Origin: Crocinitomicaceae bacterium
Lineage (GTDB): Bacteria; Bacteroidota; Bacteroidia; Flavobacteriales_D; Crocinitomicaceae
Assembly (NCBI GenBank): GCA_029251865.1
Contig: JAQXCN010000013.1
Location: 1-64,000 of the forward strand
Direction: 5' to 3'
DNA length: 64,000 nucleotides
Program-made: the position numbers and the translations under genes
Shown: positions 1 to 7,358 of the stretch, in pieces
Layout of the letters: the number at the start of each line of letters is the position of its first letter
Position numbering within the stretch: position 1 is the first letter of the stretch
The notes under the pieces: generated by a model
Seen by the model: the letters and a program-made list of their open reading frames with translations, nothing else
Told to the model about the DNA's origin: nothing
The model's database searches: none

Positions 1-1
1 A

Positions 2-1324
2 CAAAAAAAAACAAATCAAGATATAAGTGCTCTTTTCATAGAAATTGGATGCGCAATGGAGGAGGAAAAATTATCCATTAAAAACGTTTACAAAAAAGAG
101 TCAGGGCTTTCAAGTGATAGGTTCGAAAGAGAATTTTATAGAACTATTCATCAGCTAAACTTATTTTCTAGTCACCTCAAATCACAACCCTACAGTGAGA
201 AACAAGAAATTGTTGCACTAACTAAAGATAAAATTCTCAAAAAAAAGAAAATTGGAATTGGTCCAGTATTGATAATTGGTGCGGGTAATTTCCCTTTAGC
301 ATATTCAACTATCGGAGGCGATAGTATTGCTGCGCTTGCCGCGAAAAACCCGATTGTTGTGAAGGCGCATCCGCATCATACTGGGACGAGTTTAACTATT
401 GCCAAAATCGTTATAAAGATACTTCGAAAACTTAATTTCCCAGAGGGTACTTTTACGCATTTGATAGACGATACGTATGACCTTGGATGTTTTCTAGCAA
501 AACACAAAACGATAAAAGCCATTGGCTTCACAGGGAGTTTAAAGGGCGGACAGGCTTTTATGAAGTATGGATTTGAAAGACCTAATCCGATTCCTGTTTT
601 CGCTGAAATGGGGAGCTCAAACCCCGTAGTTTTACTTAAGTCAGTTTTAAAACAAACAAATACTTCTTTCCCTAAAGAAATTGCCCAATCTATTTGTAGC
701 GATTCGGGGCAATTCTGTACGAAACCTGGACTACTTTTTGTTCCTAAAACTGAAGGATCTAAAAGTTTCATAGAAGACATTAAAAATGAAATATTTGAAT
801 TTGAAAATCATCCAATGCTTCATCCAGAAGTCAAAATAAATTTCGATAATAAGATTGACCTTTTAAAAAAATCTTTCCGAAGCGAGCAGTTAATCAAAGA
901 AAAAGAACACAAAGATATACCTAAACATTACCCACGGAAATCAATACTTGTAGCAGATATAAACGCTCTGAAAGAGAGACCTTTTGTACAGGATGAAGTT
1001 TTTGGACCACACCTTTCAATCATTCTGTATGAGGATGAACATGATTTGCCAGCGCACATTAAAAATCTAAGGGGACAATTAACGCTCTCTGTTTTTGGTG
1101 ATTTTCAGAAGGAGCGCACTCCTATGGAATCGATTGTAGAAACAGGGTCAATAATCGCAGGAAGAGTAATTATTAATGGACTACCCACAGGAGTAGAAGT
1201 GTCTATTGCCATGCAACACGGAGGTCCATTTCCTGCAAGTTCCGACAGCAGATATACTGCAGTAGGTCCAGTGAGTATTGATCGATTTCAAAGAAGCGTA
1301 ACTTTTCAAAATAATCGCATTTGA
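2..1324 (+). CDS. Aldehyde dehydrogenase, ketoglutarate-semialdehyde dehydrogenase-like (5'-partial)
   Basis: NAD(P)-dependent aldehyde oxidation; the sequence resembles the alpha-ketoglutarate semialdehyde / fatty aldehyde dehydrogenase branch of the ALDH superfamily. Visible motifs are the Rossmann segment GAGNFPLAYSTIGGDS, the general-base Glu in FAEMGSSNP and the nucleophilic Cys in DSGQFCTKPG. An ATG lies at 56, but the frame is open to the left edge, and the residues before that ATG (SALFIEIGCAMEEEKL) continue the alignment I expect for this family's N-terminal helix. So the ATG at 56 is internal and roughly 60-80 residues are missing to the left. The gene ends 33 bp before the next one. 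The family call is firm; the substrate is inference. Confidence 0.85.
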   Translation, partial: QKKTNQDISALFIEIGCAMEEEKLSIKNVYKKESGLSSDRFEREFYRTIHQLNLFSSHLKSQPYSEKQEIVALTKDKILKKKKIGIGPVLIIGAGNFPLAYSTIGGDSIAALAAKNPIVVKAHPHHTGTSLTIAKIVIKILRKLNFPEGTFTHLIDDTYDLGCFLAKHKTIKAIGFTGSLKGGQAFMKYGFERPNPIPVFAEMGSSNPVVLLKSVLKQTNTSFPKEIAQSICSDSGQFCTKPGLLFVPKTEGSKSFIEDIKNEIFEFENHPMLHPEVKINFDNKIDLLKKSFRSEQLIKEKEHKDIPKHYPRKSILVADINALKERPFVQDEVFGPHLSIILYEDEHDLPAHIKNLRGQLTLSVFGDFQKERTPMESIVETGSIIAGRVIINGLPTGVEVSIAMQHGGPFPASSDSRYTAVGPVSIDRFQRSVTFQNNRI

Positions 1325-1357
1325 TAAAAACATTACTTTTACATAAAAACAGATCTC

Positions 1358-2317
1358 ATGGAGGAAAATGAAAACGAAAATGATTACAAAAACATCTATT
1401 TAGGTGCCATCATTTTACTAATTATCGGCCTTGGGACAATGACGTTTTTTTGGTCTTCAATGCGAAATACCGCAAAAGAATGTGCACATGTAAACTTAAA
1501 ATACCAAGACACCCTTCAGGGCATGAATAATATGTTAAAAGGCTATATCGGTGATATGAGTACTGATTTGAAATCAGACTTTAAACAGATGCTGGGTACA
1601 TACGATAAACTCCTCGAAAAAGATGCGTCAAAAGCAGATAGCCTAAATGCTCAAAAACTCAAAATTCAGGAACAAATCGAAAAAATAGAGAAACTACAGC
1701 GTAGTAAAAATTTTTCGGCAGCGCAGGTAATGAAACTTAAAGAAGAGAATGAAAGTCTTCGTGGTATTATGAGAAGCTACGTGGTTCAAATTGATTCATT
1801 AAATACACTGAACCTTCAATTAGAGCTGAATCTTACTGAAACAACGAATAATTTGACGAAAACGACAGAGGAAAGAGATTTATTTAAGAAAGAAGTAGCT
1901 GAAAAAACAGAACAGGTTAAAATCGGCTCAAAACTTAGTGCTTACAACTTTAGTTCTGGGGCTTTAAAATCGGCATTGAAATCAAAGGCTACGACTCGCG
2001 CAAGACAAGCGGCCCAGTTTCAATCAACCTTTACGATTTCAGAAAACCCCATCGCCTCAACAGGAAGTAAAACGATTTACATGCAAATTAAAGGGCCAAA
2101 AGGAGTGGTATACCAGCGCATGTCCAGTTTTATTTTTGAAACAGAAAACGGACCTGTTCCTTTTACAGAAAAGAAAGAAATTGATTATCAAAACAAATCA
2201 ATAGACATGTCCATTTATTATGACATCCGAGAAGAAATTTTACCAAAAGGAAATTATAAAGTATCTATTTACTGCGAAGAGAATCTAATTGGTTCAGATA
2301 GCTTTACATTAAAATAA
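1358..2317 (+). CDS. Unknown membrane-anchored coiled-coil protein
   Basis: A 319-aa protein that I do not recognise by function. It has an acidic N-terminus (residues 1-11), one transmembrane segment at about 14-33, a long coiled-coil-like Lys/Glu/Leu-rich region at about 60-190, and a C-terminal beta-rich domain (about 215-319) containing FTISENPIASTGSKTIYMQI. Topology is likely a short cytoplasmic N-terminus with the coiled coil and C-domain in the periplasm. Proteins with this architecture are widespread in Bacteroidota and are sometimes loosely annotated as chromosome-partitioning proteins; nothing here supports such a role. It ends 2 nt before the enoyl-CoA hydratase gene, so the two are probably cotranscribed. 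Confidence 0.75.
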   Translation: MEENENENDYKNIYLGAIILLIIGLGTMTFFWSSMRNTAKECAHVNLKYQDTLQGMNNMLKGYIGDMSTDLKSDFKQMLGTYDKLLEKDASKADSLNAQKLKIQEQIEKIEKLQRSKNFSAAQVMKLKEENESLRGIMRSYVVQIDSLNTLNLQLELNLTETTNNLTKTTEERDLFKKEVAEKTEQVKIGSKLSAYNFSSGALKSALKSKATTRARQAAQFQSTFTISENPIASTGSKTIYMQIKGPKGVVYQRMSSFIFETENGPVPFTEKKEIDYQNKSIDMSIYYDIREEILPKGNYKVSIYCEENLIGSDSFTLK

Positions 2318-2319
2318 CT

Positions 2320-3078
2320 ATGCAAGAAGGACACGTAATTACAACACTTGAAAAGGGTTTAGCAACAATCGAATTTGGACATCCTGCAAGTAACGCCTTA
2401 CCAGGTAATATTTTATCAAAACTAGCAAAAACAATTACTGAATTCAGTTCAAATGATGCATGTAAATTAATCCTACTTAAATCTGCAGGTAAACGCGCGT
2501 TTTGTGCAGGCGCTAGTTTTGATGAATTAATTGCAATTCAAAATATTGAGGACGGAAATGAATTTTTCTCAGGTTTTGCCAAAGTCATTAATGCTTGTCG
2601 AACTTGTTCTAAACTTATTATTGGACGTATTCATGGAAAAGCAGTTGGAGGGGGGGTAGGTATTGCATCAGCCGTTGATTATGCTTTTGCCACAGAGGCC
2701 GCCTCAGTTAAATTGTCGGAACTTGCTGTTGGTATTGGACCATTTGTTGTTGGGCCTGCTGTTGAGCGTAAAATTGGACTCTCCGCAATGAGTGATCTCG
2801 CTATTAATGCAACAGCCTGGCGCAGTGCCCAGTGGGCCACTTCTAAAGGTTTATATAACCATGTATTCGAAAGTATAGAACTTATGGATAAGGGTATAGC
2901 TGAACTTGTTGAAAAACTAATCAATTCAAATCCAGAGGCCATGAAAGCATTAAAGAAGGTTTTTTGGAAAGGGACAGAACATTGGGATACGCTCTTATCT
3001 GAACGTGCTAAAATAAGCGGAACCCTTGTTCTTAGTGACTTTACAAGAAATGCGATTCAAGCATTCAAGAAATCATAA
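2320..3078 (+). CDS. Enoyl-CoA hydratase/isomerase family protein
   Basis: A 252-aa crotonase-fold protein expected to hydrate or isomerise acyl-CoA thioesters in fatty-acid or branched-chain amino-acid breakdown. The two oxyanion-hole segments are visible, FCAGASFDEL at about residue 65 and HGKAVGGGVGIA at about residue 107, followed by LSELAVGIGPFVVGPAVERKIG, where the catalytic Glu would lie. Length is typical for a single-domain crotonase. It resembles methylglutaconyl-CoA hydratases, but substrate cannot be told from sequence alone. It begins 2 nt after the preceding gene. Downstream is an AT-only inverted repeat plus T-run (about 3075-3098) that may be a weak terminator. Confidence 0.85.
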   Translation: MQEGHVITTLEKGLATIEFGHPASNALPGNILSKLAKTITEFSSNDACKLILLKSAGKRAFCAGASFDELIAIQNIEDGNEFFSGFAKVINACRTCSKLIIGRIHGKAVGGGVGIASAVDYAFATEAASVKLSELAVGIGPFVVGPAVERKIGLSAMSDLAINATAWRSAQWATSKGLYNHVFESIELMDKGIAELVEKLINSNPEAMKALKKVFWKGTEHWDTLLSERAKISGTLVLSDFTRNAIQAFKKS

Positions 3079-3105
3079 AATCATTTTATTTTTTTTTTCA
3101 TTTGG

Positions 3106-3136
3106 TTTGTTCATTTAGGTATTAATTGTATCTTTG
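3106..3136 (+). promoter_or_regulatory. Bacteroidota promoter for rplM-rpsI
   Basis: TTTG at 3106-3109, a 19-nt spacer and TATCTTTG at 3129-3136 fit the Bacteroidota consensus TTTG-N17-23-TAnnTTTG exactly. Transcription should start near 3141, leaving a leader of about 40 nt before the GTG of rplM. Confidence 0.8.
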
Positions 3137-3143
3137 CACCCCT

Positions 3144-3168
3144 AATTTACGCTACTTAGTAGCAAATT
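3144..3168 (+). promoter_or_regulatory. Stem-loop in the rplM leader (candidate L13 autoregulatory leader)
   Basis: GCTAC (3151-3155) pairs with GTAGC (3159-3163) across a TTA loop. AATTT (3144-3148) extends the stem by pairing with AAATT (3164-3168), leaving a 2-nt bulge on the 5' side. The hairpin starts only a few bases after the predicted transcription start and ends 12 nt before the start codon. L13 leaders have been described in Bacteroidia; whether this one belongs to that family is inference. Confidence 0.5.
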
Positions 3169-3180
3169 AAATAGATAAAC

Positions 3181-3636
3181 GTGGATACATTAAGTTATAA
3201 AACGATTTCTGGTAATACTGCAACGGCTGATAAAAAGTGGTTTATTGTGGATGCTGAGAATCAAACAGTAGGTAGACTAGCGAGTAAAGTTGCCAAAATC
3301 ATACGCGGAAAATATAAAACATGCTACACGCCACACGCAGATTGTGGTGACAATGTTATTGTTATTAACGCTGAAAAAATTTCTTTTTCTGGAGCAAAAC
3401 TAAAAGATAAGGAATATGTTCGCTACTCAGGTTACCCTGGAGGACAAAGATTTACTGCTGCTGAAGACCTTTTAAGAAAACACCCTGAAAGACTTATTGA
3501 GAAAGCAATTAAAGGTATGTTACCAAAAAACACACTTGGTAGACAATTATTTAGAAATTTAAAAGTTTATACTGGATCAGAGCATAGCCATGAAGCGCAA
3601 AAGCCGACAGTTTTAAATTTAGATACGGTTAAATAA
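3181..3636 (+). CDS. rplM: 50S ribosomal protein L13
   Basis: 151-aa large-subunit protein uL13. Recognisable L13 segments are [22 protein letters not shown], the central YRHSGYPGG-like [11 protein letters not shown], and [23 protein letters not shown]. Start is GTG at 3181, giving the N-terminus MDTLSYKT, which is usual for Bacteroidota L13. It heads the operon rplM-rpsI(-rpsB-tsf) behind a strong promoter and a leader hairpin; rpsI follows after 5 nt, the classic pairing. Confidence 0.97.
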   Translation: MDTLSYKTISGNTATADKKWFIVDAENQTVGRLASKVAKIIRGKYKTCYTPHADCGDNVIVINAEKISFSGAKLKDKEYVRYSGYPGGQRFTAAEDLLRKHPERLIEKAIKGMLPKNTLGRQLFRNLKVYTGSEHSHEAQKPTVLNLDTVK

Positions 3637-3641
3637 GTATT

Positions 3642-4028
3642 ATGGAAGTTATCAACGCATTAGGAAGAAGAAAAACTGCAGTAGCAAGAGTTTACCTCAC
3701 GAAAGGTAAAGGAGTTATTACTGTAAATAACAAAGCGGCAAATGAAGTATTCCCAACAGATGTTTTACAATCTAAGTTGGTTCAGCCATTTGCACTTACT
3801 GACACAGTTGGAAAGTATAACGTAAATGTAAATGTGAACGGTGGAGGAATAAACGGTCAAGTTGAAGCCATACGTTTAGGTATATCAAGAGCGCTCGTTG
3901 AGATTCTTGAAGAAAATAAAGTTGCATTGAAAGAAGAAGGTTTAATGACGAGAGATCCAAGAATGGTCGAACGTAAAAAACCAGGTCAACCCAAAGCAAG
4001 AAAGAAATTCCAGTTCTCAAAGCGTTAA
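3642..4028 (+). CDS. rpsI: 30S ribosomal protein S9
   Basis: 128-aa small-subunit protein uS9. It has the N-terminal signature GRRKTAVARVYL, the central NVNGGGINGQVEAIRLGISRAL and the basic C-terminal tail ending KKFQFSKR, which in S9 reaches the P-site tRNA. The start ATG is 5 nt after rplM. Full length for the family. Confidence 0.97.
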   Translation: MEVINALGRRKTAVARVYLTKGKGVITVNNKAANEVFPTDVLQSKLVQPFALTDTVGKYNVNVNVNGGGINGQVEAIRLGISRALVEILEENKVALKEEGLMTRDPRMVERKKPGQPKARKKFQFSKR

Positions 4029-4030
4029 AC

Positions 4031-4091
4031 GCTTATTGGAATGGTTTAGTATCCAAGCTCTTTTGGAATGGCTTATGCCCCCAAAGCAGCT
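4031..4091 (+). promoter_or_regulatory. Two tandem hairpins upstream of rpsB (candidate S2 leader)
   Basis: The 93-nt rpsI-rpsB gap holds two copies of a 13-mer, TTGGAATGGTTTA at 4036-4048 and TTGGAATGGCTTA at 4063-4075, each inside a hairpin. Hairpin 1: GCTT (4031-4034) and GGA (4038-4040) pair with TCC (4052-4054) and AAGC (4055-4058). Hairpin 2: AGCT (4056-4059), TTTGG (4062-4066) and GGC (4070-4072) pair with GCC (4077-4079), CCAAA (4081-4085) and AGCT (4088-4091). The two overlap at 4056-4058, so they may be alternatives. No T-run follows, and no TAnnTTTG box is present, so it is neither an intrinsic terminator nor an obvious promoter. Confidence 0.5.
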
Positions 4092-4121
4092 GACGAAATT
4101 TAGGAACGTAAACAATTATAT

Positions 4122-5096
4122 ATGTCAAAATTATCTTTTAAAGAGTTATTAGATGCAGGTGTACACTTTGGTCACCTCAAAAGAAAATGGAACCCAGCCA
4201 TGTCTCCTTACATTTTCGAGGAGAAAAAAGGAATCCATATCATCGATTTGAACAAAACCCTAGTTCATTTAGAGCATGCGAATGCTGCAATGAAGCAAAT
4301 CGCTAAATCAGGTAAAAAAATTCTTTTTGTTGCTACTAAAAAACAAGCGAAAGACATCGTTGCAGAACGCATTAAGAATGTGAATATGCCGTTTGTAACA
4401 GAACGTTGGTCTGGAGGTATGCTCACGAATTTTCAAACTACAAGAAAGTCTATCCGTAAGATGACGTCGATTGATAAAATGAAATCTGACGGTACATGGG
4501 ATACTTTAAATAAAAGAGAGAAACTCTTCAAAACACGTCAAAGAGAAAAACTTGAAAAAACTTTCGGTTCGATTGCAGATATGACGCGTCAGCCGGCAGC
4601 GATATTTATTGTTGACATCTTGAAAGAGCACATTGCTTTAGCGGAGGCACGAAGACTTAATATTCCAACATTTGCATTGGTTGATACGAATTCCAATCCA
4701 AAACTCGTTGACTTTCCGATTCCCGCAAATGACGATGCAAGTAAATCGATTACTATTATTATCGATGAGATCTGTAAGTCTATCCAAGAAGGATTAGAAG
4801 AAAGAAAAAACCTTAAAGCCAATCCAGAAGCTGCAGAGACTAAAACCACTGAAGCCAAAGTTGATTCTGTAGCACCAGTTAAAGAAGAGACTGTTGAAAC
4901 AAAAACAACTACTGAAGAAACTGTTGTTGAGAAAAAAGAAGCGCCAAAAGCAAAAGCCGTAAAAGCAAAAGCGCCGGCTAAAGATCCGAAAACTGAAAAG
5001 CCAGCGGCGAAAAAGCCAGCAGTGAAAAAAGCTGCAGCGAAAAAGCCAGCAGCGAAAAAAGCAACAACCACGAAAGCGGTAAAAGAAGAAAAATAA
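4122..5096 (+). CDS. rpsB: 30S ribosomal protein S2 with long Lys/Ala-rich C-terminal tail
   Basis: 324-aa uS2. The core (about 1-232) is canonical, with MSKLSFKELLDAGVHFGHLKRKWNP at the start followed by VTERWSGGMLTNFQT and FALVDTNSNP. The usual bacterial length is about 240-260, so about 90 residues are additional: first an acidic/Thr-rich stretch (about 235-275), then a basic low-complexity tail of KPAAKKPAVKKAAAKKPAAKK type. Tails like this resemble nucleic-acid-binding Lys/Ala repeats; their role on S2 is unknown. tsf follows after 19 nt. Confidence 0.95.
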   Translation: MSKLSFKELLDAGVHFGHLKRKWNPAMSPYIFEEKKGIHIIDLNKTLVHLEHANAAMKQIAKSGKKILFVATKKQAKDIVAERIKNVNMPFVTERWSGGMLTNFQTTRKSIRKMTSIDKMKSDGTWDTLNKREKLFKTRQREKLEKTFGSIADMTRQPAAIFIVDILKEHIALAEARRLNIPTFALVDTNSNPKLVDFPIPANDDASKSITIIIDEICKSIQEGLEERKNLKANPEAAETKTTEAKVDSVAPVKEETVETKTTTEETVVEKKEAPKAKAVKAKAPAKDPKTEKPAAKKPAVKKAAAKKPAAKKATTTKAVKEEK

Positions 5097-5115
5097 TCAA
5101 TCAAAATAAAAAGAA

Positions 5116-5946
5116 ATGGCAATAAAAGCTTCAGAAGTTAATAAACTTCGACAACAAACAGGAGCCGGAATGATGGATTGTAAAAATGCCCTTGTTGAAA
5201 CCAACGGTGATTTTGAAGCGGCGGTTGATGTACTTCGTAAAAAAGGACAAAAAGTTGCTGCTAAAAGAGGAGACAACGATGCACGAGAGGGTATTATCAT
5301 CGCGCAATCAAGTACAGACTCAAAAGCTGGTGTTATTGTAACATTAAATTGTGAGACAGATTTCGTAGCAAAGAATGATGGATATGTACAATTAGTTCAG
5401 TCGCTTGTTGACTTAGCATTGGAAAAGCAACCTAAATCTTTAGACGAACTCAAGACATTAGCATACAATGAAAAGTTGTCTGTTACAGAAAAAATAACGG
5501 AACAAATTGGTGTTCTTGGAGAAAAACTTGATCTATCAGCTTATACCTTAGTTGAATCAAATCAAGTTGTTGCATACAACCACCCAGGAAATCAACTCGC
5601 AACTCTTGTAGCTTTAAATAGCGCATCTGATACTGCTGAAGATGCGGGTAAGCAGGTTGCAATGCAAGTTGCTGCTATGAATCCAATGGCGGTAAGTAAA
5701 GATGGTATAGATTCGAAAACTATTGAAAGAGAAATCGAGGTAGGAAAAGATCAAGCAATCCAAGAGGGAAAACCTGCAGAAATGGCGGAAAAAATCGCAA
5801 TGGGCAGACTCAATAAGTTCTTCAAAGAAAACACGCTACTTAGTCAGCAATTCGTTAGAGACAACAAGTTAACCGTTGAGCAATTTTTAAATAATACTGA
5901 AAAAGGTTTGACAGTCTCAGAGTTCAAAAGATTTTCATTGAGTTAA
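5116..5946 (+). CDS. tsf: Translation elongation factor Ts
   Basis: 276-aa nucleotide-exchange factor for EF-Tu. The N-terminal UBA-like module with LRQQTGAGMMDCKNAL and the TDFVA signature (NCETDFVAKND at about 78-88) are both present, and the C-terminal dimerisation domain is complete. Normal length. Last gene of the rplM-rpsI-rpsB-tsf block; a clear terminator follows within 30 nt. Confidence 0.97.
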   Translation: MAIKASEVNKLRQQTGAGMMDCKNALVETNGDFEAAVDVLRKKGQKVAAKRGDNDAREGIIIAQSSTDSKAGVIVTLNCETDFVAKNDGYVQLVQSLVDLALEKQPKSLDELKTLAYNEKLSVTEKITEQIGVLGEKLDLSAYTLVESNQVVAYNHPGNQLATLVALNSASDTAEDAGKQVAMQVAAMNPMAVSKDGIDSKTIEREIEVGKDQAIQEGKPAEMAEKIAMGRLNKFFKENTLLSQQFVRDNKLTVEQFLNNTEKGLTVSEFKRFSLS

Positions 5947-5970
5947 GCGACTTTAAATTCATTTATATAA

Positions 5971-5997
5971 AAGCTATCCTCGGATAGCTTTTTTTTT
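5971..5997 (+). terminator. Rho-independent terminator after tsf
   Basis: AAGCTATCC (5971-5979) pairs perfectly with GGATAGCTT (5982-5990) and runs into nine T residues (5989-5997). It closes the ribosomal-protein/EF-Ts unit. Confidence 0.9.
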
Positions 5998-6028
5998 GAT
6001 AATTACTTTCTGACCTCTCCGATTTATA

Positions 6029-6036
6029 TATATTTG
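6029..6036 (+). promoter_or_regulatory. -7 box upstream of pyrH
   Basis: TATATTTG at 6029-6036 matches TAnnTTTG and ends 16 nt before the pyrH ATG. Only a degenerate TTTC (6007-6010, 18-nt spacer) is present at the -33 position, so the promoter is plausible rather than certain. Confidence 0.5.
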
Positions 6037-6052
6037 TTCAACTTAATTATCT

Positions 6053-6760
6053 ATGAAATACAAAAGAATATTATTAAAGCTAAGCGGCGAATCCTTAATG
6101 GGTGAGAAACAATTTGGAATCGATAACGAGCGGATTCATGCTTATGCCAAGCAAATTAAAGAAATAAGAAATAACGGGCATGAAATAGCGATTGTTATCG
6201 GAGGTGGAAACATTTTTAGAGGTGTTCAGGCTGAGAAAGGTGGCATGGACAGAACACACGGTGATTACATGGGAATGCTTGCCACTATGATTAACGCCAT
6301 GGCTTTACAAGCTGCACTTGAATCAAATGGTGTGCATACAAGACTGCAATCTTCAATTGAGATGAAGGCAATTGCCGAGCCTTTTATTAGAAGAAAAGCC
6401 GTGAGACATTTGGAAAAAGGTCGTGTTGTGATCTTTGGAGCAGGTACAGGAAGTCCATTTTTTACAACAGATTCAGCAGCTTCATTAAGAGCGATCGAAA
6501 TTAATGCCGATGTCATTTTAAAAGGCACTCGTGTTGATGGGATTTATTCAGCAGATCCAGAAAAAGATAAAACAGCCACAAAATTTGATGATATAACATT
6601 TGATGATGTCTATAAAAAAGGACTCAATGTCATGGACTTAACAGCGTTTACCCTTTGCAAAGAGAACAATCTTCCAATTATTGTTTTTGACATGGACACA
6701 CCTGGAAACTTAGAAAAAGTGCTTTCAGGTGAAGCAATTGGAACCGTGGTACATAATTAA
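6053..6760 (+). CDS. pyrH: UMP kinase
   Basis: 235-aa amino-acid-kinase-fold enzyme making UDP from UMP. Hallmarks are [16 protein letters not shown] at the N-terminus, [11 protein letters not shown] for phosphate binding, and [17 protein letters not shown] in the nucleotide-binding region. Length is standard. Follows the tsf terminator and has its own -7 box; frr begins 10 nt downstream, the common pyrH-frr pairing. Confidence 0.96.
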   Translation: MKYKRILLKLSGESLMGEKQFGIDNERIHAYAKQIKEIRNNGHEIAIVIGGGNIFRGVQAEKGGMDRTHGDYMGMLATMINAMALQAALESNGVHTRLQSSIEMKAIAEPFIRRKAVRHLEKGRVVIFGAGTGSPFFTTDSAASLRAIEINADVILKGTRVDGIYSADPEKDKTATKFDDITFDDVYKKGLNVMDLTAFTLCKENNLPIIVFDMDTPGNLEKVLSGEAIGTVVHN

Positions 6761-6770
6761 AATATCAATA

Positions 6771-7334
6771 ATGACTGAAGAATTAACAATGGTTTATGAG
6801 GAGCTTAATGCTTCGAATCAAAAAAGTATTGAACACTTCGATAGTGAACTGGCTAAAATTCGTGCTGGGAAGGCATCTCCCTCAATGCTTTCAGGTGTTA
6901 TGGTGGAATACTACGAGGCAATGACTCCTTTGCAGCAAGTAGCTAATGTAAGTGTTATGGATGCGCGCACGCTTATCGTACAGCCTTGGGAAAAAAATAC
7001 ACTCAATGATCTTGCCAAGGGTATTATCGATGCTAATCTGGGGTTGAACCCACAGAATAATGGAGAACAGCTCATAATCACAGTACCACCTTTAACAGAA
7101 GAAAGACGCAGAGACCTTGTGAAAAAAGCAAAGGCAGAATCTGAAAACGCGAAAATTGGTATCCGGAACAATCGTAAAGATGCATTAGACATGGTTAAAG
7201 AGCTCAAGAATGAAGGCTTATCTGAGGACCACTTTAAAAATGCCGAAATTGAAATTCAAAATATCACGAACGCTTCATCAAAAGACGTGGATGGTTTATT
7301 TGAAATCAAAGAAAAGGACATAATGACTGTTTAA
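6771..7334 (+). CDS. frr: Ribosome recycling factor
   Basis: 187-aa RRF that splits post-termination ribosomes with EF-G. The three-helix-bundle signatures HFDSELAKIRAGKASPSMLSGV and LTEERRRDLVKKAKAESENAKIGIRN-type sequence are present. The frame is open further upstream (to 6729, overlapping pyrH), but the ATG at 6771 gives MTEELTMVYEEL and the normal RRF length of about 185, so I place the start there. Confidence 0.95.
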   Translation: MTEELTMVYEELNASNQKSIEHFDSELAKIRAGKASPSMLSGVMVEYYEAMTPLQQVANVSVMDARTLIVQPWEKNTLNDLAKGIIDANLGLNPQNNGEQLIITVPPLTEERRRDLVKKAKAESENAKIGIRNNRKDALDMVKELKNEGLSEDHFKNAEIEIQNITNASSKDVDGLFEIKEKDIMTV

Positions 7335-7358
7335 GTCAGTATATCCTCTCCTAATATC

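Noticed and set aside
56..58. ATG at 56 as the start of the aldehyde dehydrogenase
   Set aside because: The same frame is open to base 2, and the residues before this Met fit the family, which is normally about 60-80 residues longer at the N-terminus.
4056..4091. Terminator between rpsI and rpsB
   Set aside because: The hairpin is stable but no T-run follows, and rpsB has no visible promoter, so readthrough is more likely.
4589..5122. Minus-strand open frame of 177 codons, Ala/Phe-rich
   Set aside because: It is the complement of the Lys/Ala-rich tail of rpsB; the hydrophobic look is an artefact of reading AAA/GCA codons backwards.
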